A DNA stretch of 64,000 nucleotides from Microbulbifer marinus (GTDB lineage Bacteria; Pseudomonadota; Gammaproteobacteria; Pseudomonadales; Cellvibrionaceae): positions 174,561 to 238,560 of the forward strand of contig NZ_FNQO01000004.1 in assembly GCF_900107725.1 (NCBI RefSeq), in the 5' to 3' direction. Shown piece by piece: positions 54,016-63,200 of the stretch. A model generated the notes under the pieces. It searched no databases. It saw nothing but the letters and a program-made list of their open reading frames with translations, and was not told the DNA's origin. The position numbers and the translations under genes were made by a program. Every line of letters begins with the position of its first letter. Position 1 is the stretch's first letter.

Positions 54016-56679
54016 TCATCCGGTATTGCGCATACCCGCGGCGATACCGGCGATGGTCACCATCAGGGCACTCTCCAGCACCGAGTCAGTTTCCCGCTCA
54101 CGCAGGCGTGCCATCAGCTCGGCCTGCAGTAGATGCAGCGGATCGGTGTAGGGATCGCGCACGCGGATCGACCAGCGCATGACAGGATTGTTGTCGAGCA
54201 GGCTGTCCCGACCGGTCAGTTGCTGCAGTGCGCTCACCGTGCGGGCCAGACGCTCGCGCAGTGTGTCGCCGAGCTGGATCAACTCGGGCTCATCGGTGAG
54301 CCGCTCCTCGTACCAGGACGCGACGCGGGTGTCGGTCTTGGCAAGCACCATCTCCAGCATATCCACGACCCCCTGGAAGAAGGGCCACTGCTCGCTCATC
54401 ACCCGCAATCTGTCGGTCTCATCGCCGTGTTCGAGTGCACTCTCCAGCGCCGCACCGGTACCAAGCCAGGCGGGCAGCATCAGGCGGATCTGCGTCCAGG
54501 CAAACACCCACGGAATCGCGCGCAGGGTTTCGACGCCGCCGCCGGGCTTGCGCCGCGCCGGCCGGCTGCCCAGTGCCAGGCGGCTGAGTTCGGTTTCCGG
54601 GGTCACCGTGCGCAAGTAGGCCACCAGCGCCGGATCGTCGCGCACCACCTGTCGATAGCCGTCCACCGATACATCGGTGAGGCGATCCATTTCCGCACGC
54701 CACTCCGGGCGCGGTTCCGCCGGCGGCATCAATGTGGCCTCCAGGGTCGCGGCCACATACTGCTCGAGGTTATAGGCCGCCACCGACGGGCGACCGTATT
54801 TGAAGCGGATCATCTCGCCCTGCTCCGTGACGCGGATACGGCCGGCTACGGAACCCGGTGGTTGTGATAGCAGCGCCATGCGCGTCGGCGAACCGCCACG
54901 GGATATGGAACCGCCGCGGCCGTGGAACAGGGTCAGCGGAATGCCGTGGTTCTTGAAAATTGCGGTGAGCTTTTCCTGGGTACGGAACTGGGCCCAGGCG
55001 GCGCCAAGGAAGCCGGCATCCTTGGCAGAATCCGAATAGCCGATCATCACTTCCTGACCGTCGAGCACCCGCTGCTTGTACAGCGGAATATTCAGCAGCG
55101 CACTCATGGTGTCGCCGGCATTATCGAGGTCGTCCAGGGTTTCAAACAGCGGCACCACGCGCATCGGCTGGCTGACGCCGGCAATCTTCTGCAACAGCAT
55201 CACCGCGAGCACGTCGGATGATGTCCTCGCCATGGAGATCACATAGGCGCCGAGCCCTTCTGGCCCCTGTTCCGCGATCACTTTGCAGGTCTCCAGCACC
55301 TGCCTGACATCTTCATCGCAGAGCTCGCTGTGGTAGAAACCTTCGTCCACCAGCGGCCGGCGGCTTTCCAACTCGGCCAGCAGGAACTTCTGCTTCTCAT
55401 CCTCATCCCAGTCTGCGTAGCCGCCCAGCCCCAGATAGCGGGTGATTGCATCCAGCGCGTCCATGTGGCGGGTGGATTCCTGGCGGATGTCGAGGCGCAG
55501 CAGTGTGATGCCGAAACAGTTGAGTCGGCGCAAGGTGTCCTTGAGCTGACCGTCGGCGATGGCCGACAGGCCCACCTCGCGCAGAGAGCGGTCGATCAGG
55601 CTCAGCGCATCGAACAGTTGCCGGCCGCTGCTATAACCCTCGCCCGCCGCTTCCGGCTGGCCGCTGACGCGCGCCTCCATCTGCGCGCGGGTCGTACGCA
55701 GGCGATCGCGTACCTGACGCAGTATCACCCGGTAGGGCTCATGACTGGGACCGGTATGTGCCAGCAGCTCGTCACTGGCCCGGTGCATAGACAGATCCGC
55801 CAGCAGGTTTTCCACATCCCGCAAATACAGGTCTGCGGCCATCCAGCGCGCCAGCAGCAGCACCTCGCGGGTCACCGTGGCGGTGACATTGGGGTTGCCG
55901 TCGCGGTCGCCGCCCATCCAGGAGGCGAAGCGGATCGGCACCCAATCGGCGGGCATGGGCGGCAGCCCGGCCAGCTCCAGTTCCGCCTCGATCTTCCGCA
56001 TACCGTCGGGCACCGCCCGCCACAGGGACTGTTCGATCGTCGCGAAACCCCACTTGGCCTCATCCACCGGTGTGGGTCTCTCGCGGCGGATTTCGTCGGT
56101 GCTCCAGGCGGACAGAATCTGTTCATGCAGGTGGCGGCGCAGGTCCTGCTGTTCTTCCTCGGTGAGATCCGGTCTATCCATGTCCGTCAGCAGGTCGGCA
56201 ACCTGGTCATACTTGCGGATCAGGGTGCGACGGGTAACTTCGGTGGGATGGGCGGTGAGCACCAGCTCAACGGACAGGGCTTCCAGTACCGAGCGGATCT
56301 CTTCCTGATCGGCGTCGGCTTTTTTCAGCTCTGCCAGTACCTGGCGCAGGCCCTGATCGGTATCGGGATCGCCGGGATAGCGCTGGTGCTGCCGGTGCAG
56401 GCGCTCGCGGTGGCGCTGTTCGGCGATATTGGCGAGGTTGAGAAACTGGCTGAACGCGCGCGCCACCTCCAGCAGCGTGTCGTCATCGAGCGGGTCGAGC
56501 AGTTCACGCAGGCGGCCGACCTGCATTTCCCCATGACTGCGGCTTTCCACCGCGGCCTGGCGAATAGTTTCAACTGTATCGAATAACTGCTCGCCGGCCT
56601 GCTCGCGCAGCACTGCACCGAGTTCCTCGCCAAGCAGGCGTACGTCTTCCCTCAGGGGGGCGTTTTGATCCTGATTCAC
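54016..56679 (-). CDS. ppc: phosphoenolpyruvate carboxylase
   Basis: An 887-residue enzyme carboxylating phosphoenolpyruvate to oxaloacetate, refilling the TCA cycle. The catalytic histidine motif is VLTAHPTEVTRRTL. FASWMGGDRDGNPNVT, GYSDSAKDAGFLGAAWAQ and the mobile loop FHGRGGSISRGGSPT are present, and the C-terminus ends IAAGMRNTG (family-typical …RNTG). The start is set at GTG 56,679, with GGAGAGAAG upstream, giving MNQDQNAPLREDVRLLG. The open frame continues some 370 bases further up, but that extension is low-quality sequence unlike any Ppc. Length then equals E. coli Ppc (883) within a few residues. Confidence 0.96.
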   Translation of the reverse strand: MNQDQNAPLREDVRLLGEELGAVLREQAGEQLFDTVETIRQAAVESRSHGEMQVGRLRELLDPLDDDTLLEVARAFSQFLNLANIAEQRHRERLHRQHQRYPGDPDTDQGLRQVLAELKKADADQEEIRSVLEALSVELVLTAHPTEVTRRTLIRKYDQVADLLTDMDRPDLTEEEQQDLRRHLHEQILSAWSTDEIRRERPTPVDEAKWGFATIEQSLWRAVPDGMRKIEAELELAGLPPMPADWVPIRFASWMGGDRDGNPNVTATVTREVLLLARWMAADLYLRDVENLLADLSMHRASDELLAHTGPSHEPYRVILRQVRDRLRTTRAQMEARVSGQPEAAGEGYSSGRQLFDALSLIDRSLREVGLSAIADGQLKDTLRRLNCFGITLLRLDIRQESTRHMDALDAITRYLGLGGYADWDEDEKQKFLLAELESRRPLVDEGFYHSELCDEDVRQVLETCKVIAEQGPEGLGAYVISMARTSSDVLAVMLLQKIAGVSQPMRVVPLFETLDDLDNAGDTMSALLNIPLYKQRVLDGQEVMIGYSDSAKDAGFLGAAWAQFRTQEKLTAIFKNHGIPLTLFHGRGGSISRGGSPTRMALLSQPPGSVAGRIRVTEQGEMIRFKYGRPSVAAYNLEQYVAATLEATLMPPAEPRPEWRAEMDRLTDVSVDGYRQVVRDDPALVAYLRTVTPETELSRLALGSRPARRKPGGGVETLRAIPWVFAWTQIRLMLPAWLGTGAALESALEHGDETDRLRVMSEQWPFFQGVVDMLEMVLAKTDTRVASWYEERLTDEPELIQLGDTLRERLARTVSALQQLTGRDSLLDNNPVMRWSIRVRDPYTDPLHLLQAELMARLRERETDSVLESALMVTIAGIAAGMRNTG

Positions 56680-57154
56680 AGACTTCTCTCCGTTACCGAA
56701 CGAACCGCACATCTTCGCATATTTTAGCGATGAAAAAAGGTTCCGGTAGGAAGCGACTTTTCCGATCAATTTACTTTCATTTGCAACCTTTTCACTGAAG
56801 ATCGTCTGATTCAAATCACTGGAACTGTCGAATTGTCGGGCCGAGCCAGTGACACCAACTGCATTCGCGCCAACCCGCTTTGTTCCAGAGAATATTTCAA
56901 TATCCAGCACCCTAGGAATGAAAATTTCGAGAAACAAAAAGATTGAATAGCACCTCCTGTGACAGGCGAAGAACCGGCCAACACGACGCATCGGCAAAAA
57001 CATCAAATGGAATCTACACAGACAATTAAAAAGGAATAGCAATGATGACAAGCATTAAAACTATTAGGCACTGGCTCACGAGCGTTACTGGAAAATTGGC
57101 GGTACTGTTTTTAAGAGAGCGGTTAATCGCCTTTGGCGGTGGGGACTGCAGCAT
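56680..57154. other. non-coding stretch upstream of ppc
   Basis: It is AT-richer than its surroundings and should hold the ppc promoter. On the plus strand a 56-residue frame (57,042-57,212) has a plausible AGGAA site but runs through a terminator hairpin; I do not call it a gene. Confidence 0.5.
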
Positions 57155-57183
57155 AAAAAAGGCCGACTCTTATGGAGTCGGCC
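57155..57183 (-). terminator. intrinsic terminator of the giant repetitive protein gene
   Basis: GGCCGACTC (57,161-57,169) and GAGTCGGCC (57,175-57,183) with a 5-base loop; on the minus strand six T follow. The stem is the same as that of the tRNA-Leu terminators. Confidence 0.88.
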
Positions 57184-57244
57184 CTTCCTCAGATAACCTG
57201 GCTTGGCATTAAAGCAGCGGAAGCCACATATGGACTAATGTGGG

Positions 57245-60200
57245 TTACCCTCCAACCTCTTCAGGCGCCAGCGGCGCCCGGTTACCCTGTTGTGAAGGCT
57301 GTTCCTGTGGCGATTCGTCATCACTCCCCTCCAGTTCGGCAGACCTGCGCGGCAGTTCATCTTCCTGGTCTGGCGCCCCGGACACACTCAAGGGCAATAG
57401 CTCGTCACCTGTCAGCTGCATCTCAGGGCTGTTCACCGCATCCACACCGGTGCTGTAGGGGTTTACCGCACTGAAGATCCCCGGATCCACCTGGGCAAAG
57501 TCCTCTACCGCGTTCTGCACCGCGGACTTCAGCCCCTGGGCAGCCTGGGCCCCGGCGACTGACTCAAGTTCGTCCCCCCTGGCCGTCAGCGTCGGGACTT
57601 GCCCGATAAAGTCCGGTTCAAAGTAGCTGATAGATACGATATCGACGGACTTGAGTACGTCCATACGCAATGGGTTGATCGCGCTACCAATTACGCTCCA
57701 CTGCTGCAGTTCACTACCCAGCGTCACCTTGCCGGCCGTCAGATGAGTATCGCCATAGGTCTCCGCAGTCAGGCTGCCGAACTTGGCACTGTTCAGTGTA
57801 ATCGTGCCACCGCCCGCGTTGACTTCGTCGATGACCAGATCGTCCTGTGCCAAAACGGAGATATCGATATCGGCACCGGCTGTCTGGATATTGAGGACCT
57901 CCACATTGGAGGTGATATCCACATTGCCGGCGACAATCAGGTCCGCGCGGCCGGCCTGCAAATCGCCACCGATGGTGTCGCTAGAGGTACTGGTAATCGC
58001 GATATCACCGCTACCGTCGTAGCCCAGACGCATGCCGTCAGCGAACAGAATGCCGGCGCCGTTGCGATTGAAGCTCGCGCTGCTGTCGCCTCCATTGACG
58101 AAATTAAAGCCCCGGTCGGTTTCCAGCTTTATGCCGTCGCTATTGTTGTCCAGCCATTCGAAGCCGGTAAAAAGGAAGTTACCCACGCGGTTATCGGCAT
58201 CAGTGACCTGCCAGGTCTTGCCGGCGATATTGAACTGGAATTCGTCGTCACCGACGCCGCCGCTCAGGGTAACATCCTGACTACTGTCGGCGCTGACCTG
58301 CAGCGAATCATTACCTGCCCCCAACGAAAGGCTGTCGAGGCGGGTTCCCGCCAGTATCACCGTATCGCTGCCGGCACCGGTATGGATACTGGTAAACTCA
58401 CCTCCGGAGAGAGTGAACTGGTCAGCACCACCACCGGCAACAATGGCTTCGACTCCACTAAAGCTCAGCGAGCTGCCGCCAGTGCTGATATTGCCCCCCG
58501 CCGCGTTCACGGACCAAACCCCATCGATGTCAGCGCCGCGAAGTACATCATTGCCACTGCCAGCGGTCAGGCTGGAAAGATTGGCGAAGGTGATTCCGCC
58601 AATGGTCATTGTGTCGAGGCTGCTGAACAGATATTCCCCATCGATACCCTGCCCCGTGTATGCGCCCGTACCGCTGACTCCTGCCAATCCCTCGAACAAT
58701 ACCGTAATACTGTCCACAGTCGCCTCGGCGCTGCCATCTACCAGTGCATCGCCACTACGTACCGACGTCCAACTTGCACCGCTGGAGCTGACCGTATCGG
58801 CACCTTCACCGGCGGCAACCCTTTCGAGACCGCTGAACTGGATGGCGGCGACACTGATATCCCCGAAGCTGGTCAACTCAAAATTATCTGCGGCGACAGT
58901 GCCCTGTAGAACATCATTACCGCCTCCAGCCTCGACCCGTGCAATACCGTCAAAGGCCATACCGGCAATACCTAGTTCCCCGTCACTCGCCAGAGCAAAG
59001 GTCTCGTTGTTCGCCGTGCCACGCAGCAACGCGTCGGCGGTAATCACCTGGTCGATTCCGAAAAGGTTAACACCGTTGACGATCAACTCTCCATCGGTAC
59101 CCGTCAGCTGCCAGTCCGTCGCATTACTACTAATCGAATCCCCGCTGTCGGCGCCCGCCACTACGCTGGCAACGGATGAGAAAGCGATACCTCGCGCAGA
59201 GAGTGACGACCCCTTGTCGCTGAGAACGAAATTGTCCTCGGCATTGTTGGTCACCGCGTCCACATGCGAAGCATGGCCAGAAACCGATTCAATGCTTGCG
59301 AAGTCAATACCCGCTGCGGCGGCACTGCCAGTTCCATTACCAAGCGCCCAAGTCTCACCATCTGGGGAAGAGATCGTATCAACGCCTGCACCGGCATCTA
59401 CCTGAGTTATTGCGGTAAATGTAATGCTATTGGCAGTGACCTGGTTGTTGGCGGTCAGGATAAATTGATCGGCAGACGCCGATCCATTCAATATTCCGTT
59501 GCCGCCGCTGGTGGTTTCCAGACTGGTAAATTCGATACCCGCATGACTCAGCGTATTATTAGCGCCACTCAGTTGCCATGCCTCACTATCCAAGCCGGTA
59601 AGAGCATCGCTGCCACCAGCAGCGGCAACGGCGAGGACGTCCTCGAAGCGAATTCCATAACTATCCAGCTGGTTATTTGCGGCTATTGCGAACTGATCGG
59701 AGCCAGCGGTGCCGCTCAGTGTGCCAGTGTTGGTCACCGTATCAACATTGGTAAATTTGATCGAGCCCGCGGTCACCGTGTTGGTGCCATGCAGGGCGAC
59801 GGCACCCCGTGCCGCGAGCTCGTCATTTCCAGCGCCAGTATCAACCGCCACGAGGCCACTGAAACTGAGACCCACCGAATCTATGTCTAAGGCATCGTCA
59901 GCCGTCATCGTGAGGCTCTCAGCTGCGCTGGTTGTCGTCAGGCTTGCACTATCGCCGGAAAAGTTCTCTACGTTATGGAAAACCAGGCCGTCGTGCGTGA
60001 CAGAGTTATCGATATTCAGCAGGTAGCCGCGGCCACTGCGCCCCAGCACACTGTCGTTGCCACTGCCCGCATCCAGCGTATCGACGCCGGAAATCACCAG
60101 GCCATATACACTGAGCGAGCTATTGGCGAGCATCAGGAAGGTGTCGTCACCACTCGAGCCTATCAGGTCTGCGGTAATGACGGATTCGAAGCCACTGAAT

Positions 60201-63200
60201 GTCATATCACTGCTACTGAAGGCGCCGCCGGCGCCAAGCAGGGTCACGCTGTCCATTGCCGCTAAGGTATCGTCGCCCGCACCCGCGATGACGTCATCCA
60301 GGTCATTGAACCGCAGGCTTCCGACAGATACGGCCCTGGACCCATCGATGCTGAAGTCGGCCCCCGAATCGTTTCCGCGCAGTGTGCCACCGCCACCGGA
60401 GAAAGCCTCGATGCCAGAGAAAGTAATGCCGGCGTGAGCCACCTGGCTGCTGTCGGCCATGATTGTCCAATCATCGTTTACGGTGCTTTCGACAGCATCC
60501 GTGGCAGCACCATTCAGTGTTGCGATGCCGCTGAAATCGATCAGCGCCGCGGACAGCGCACCGCTACCGCTGACCGTAAAGATGTCCGTTCCAGCAGAAC
60601 CGGTAAGTGTCGCAGTCACGGCGCTTTCTATTCCGGTGAATAGCAGGTCGCCAGCGCTCACCTCATTGTCAGTACCGTTGAGCGCTAATCCGCCGGAGTA
60701 GTCAGACGCATTGACGGAGTCGGCGCCGGTGCCTGCGTGGACCCATTGCATGCCGCTAACGGTCATATCCCAAACGAAAACATCGCCGCTGGAAAGCAGG
60801 GTGAAGGCATCGACACCGGCCGTACCCTGCAGGCCGGCATTCACAGCAATCAACTCTTCGACATTACCGAAGGCGATGCCGTTATTCTCGGCCTGCTTGG
60901 AGCCAAGCAACAACCAATCGAAGCCACTGGCCCCGATTACCGTATCAACACCACCCAGAGCATCGATACTGGTAACACCGTCAATGGTGATGCCACCGGT
61001 AAAGATTTTTCCGTCAGCAAGAATTTCGAAATCGTCATCTCCGTCGGTGGCAATGACACCAACGCCGGTGCCGGAGGCACTTTCTATATTGGTGAAGTTA
61101 ATATTGCTAATTGTTGCCTTGCCGCTATTGCCCTGCAGCTTCACGTCCGCAGCCGCCTCGACATGATCAGTGCCGTCCAGCGCGTCGATACTGTCTATGC
61201 CGCTGGCGAACAACATCCCTGCGACGGACACGCTGCCATCGGCAGCCACTGCGAAGTTATCATTCCCGCTTGAACCCAGTAGGGTATCGGCAGTGACCGA
61301 ATCGATAGAGCGGAACAGCAGACCATCGGCATCGAGCTCATTGTTGTTGCCATTCAGCGCCAGGTCGCCGGTAAAAGCCTGGGCATTAAGCTCATCGGCC
61401 CCCGCACCGGCGTTCACGAAGGTAAGGCCGCCGAAGGTGACGCCACTCACCTCCACGACACCGCCACCCATCAGTGCATAGGTCTCCGCGGAATCGGCCC
61501 CGAACAGTCCGGCGCCGGCCGCTGCAACCTGCTCCACACCGGTGAATTCGATTCCACTGCTGTTCAGTTCTGGGATGATATCGTCGAGCGTCCAGTCACT
61601 GCCGTCTCCTGTCACGCTGTCCTGACCGCCACGTGCATCGATACTGCTGATAGCAGAGAAATCAATACTATTCGCCTTCACCTGGTTCAGGCCTGTGATC
61701 TCGAAGCGGTCATCAAGCTCCGATCCTTTCACCGTGCCATTGCTGACAGCCTCAATAGAACTGAAGTCGATGCCGCGGATAGTCGCTTCGCCATCGTTGC
61801 CGCTGAGCACCGCTTCGGCCGTGGACACCAACGCTATCGTGTCGGCGCCCGCGCCGGCATCGACACCGGCAAGCGACCGGAAGATGAGGCCGTGTATGAC
61901 CACATCGCCGTCGTCCTCGAGGCTGTAGTTTTCGTCCGCTGCAGTACCGCTCAGACCCGCTGAGTTCGCGACCAATGTCTGAACGCCGGAGAAAGTAACC
62001 AGGCTGTTCTCCGCCTCGCCGGCGATTGCTCCGAGCGACCAGTCTGCACCGGAAGCGCCGGTCGCGGTAGCCGTGCTACCAGCATTTTCCAGTTGCTCCA
62101 GCCCTGTCACATCAATTCCGTCGAAACTCAGGGCATTATCTGCAGAAACGCTAAAGTTGCGCCCATCACCGGATACCTGGAGCAGATCCAAGCCGCCCCC
62201 AGCATTGATCGCACTGACACCGCTAAATGCAACTTCATCGGCCAACAGGTTGTTGGTAGCATCCAGTGTAAATATATCGGCACCTGCAGTTCCGGCCAGT
62301 GTGGCGACGGTCGCACTGAATATATTGGATAGCACGAGGGATCCAGCACTGAGCTGGTTATCATTACCCGTCAGGGACAAGCCTGAGAGATAAGCACTGG
62401 CATCCAGGGAGTCACTCCCGCCGATACCGTCCACCGCTGATAAATTGCTGAAGGTCATCGCTGCCACGCTGACAGCGCCTGCGGCATCGAGAGTGAACAC
62501 GTCGCCCGCGGCAGTGCCTTCCAACGTATCGCCGTCGGCGGCGACGCTACTGACACCACTGAAATGAATTTGCCAGGCATCAAGGGCGTTATCCCCCGTT
62601 ACCGTGAAGGTATCGGCACCGGCACTGCCGGTCAGGGCCGCAGCAATGGCGTTCTCGATGTTGTAGAAATCGACACCACCCGCACTTAACTGGAAGTCGT
62701 TGCCAGTCAGCGTGACAGCAAGACCGGAACCGCTAGTGTCCAGGGTATCATCGCCGCTCCCGCCATCGACAGAGGATACATCTTTGAAGGTAAAACCGCC
62801 GTAGCTGACAGTACCTACGCCCTGTAATTCAAATAGGTCTGCACTCGCTGTACCATCCAAGCCGGCGTTCTGCGCGTAGAATTCTTCCACGTTGAGGAAG
62901 ACGATACCGTTATTTTGCGGATTACTCGCGCCGTTCAGCGACCAATTCTCTCCATCGAGCCCAATGACGGTATCACTGCCTGCACCACCCGTTACCGTCG
63001 TGATACCAGAAAAATCGATGCCGTTAGCTTCGATACTGTTTACACCGGTAATTACGAAGTCATCTCCATTATCGGAAGCTGACATCGTACCGTTGACCAC
63101 GGCTTCGATATTGAAAAAATCGATTTCGGCTGACCTGACCTGTCCTGTTTCACCGTTCAGTGCAACGGTGCCAATCGCATCCAGCATGTCATAACCTTCA

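Noticed and set aside
56680..57051. Upstream extension of the ppc reading frame by about 124 codons
   Set aside because: The extension is unlike any Ppc N-terminus; a GTG with a good ribosome binding site at 56,679 gives the family length.
57042..57212. 56-residue frame with AGGAA site and double ATG upstream of ppc
   Set aside because: It passes through the terminator hairpin of the opposite gene, and its C-terminal part is just the translated stem. No conserved features.
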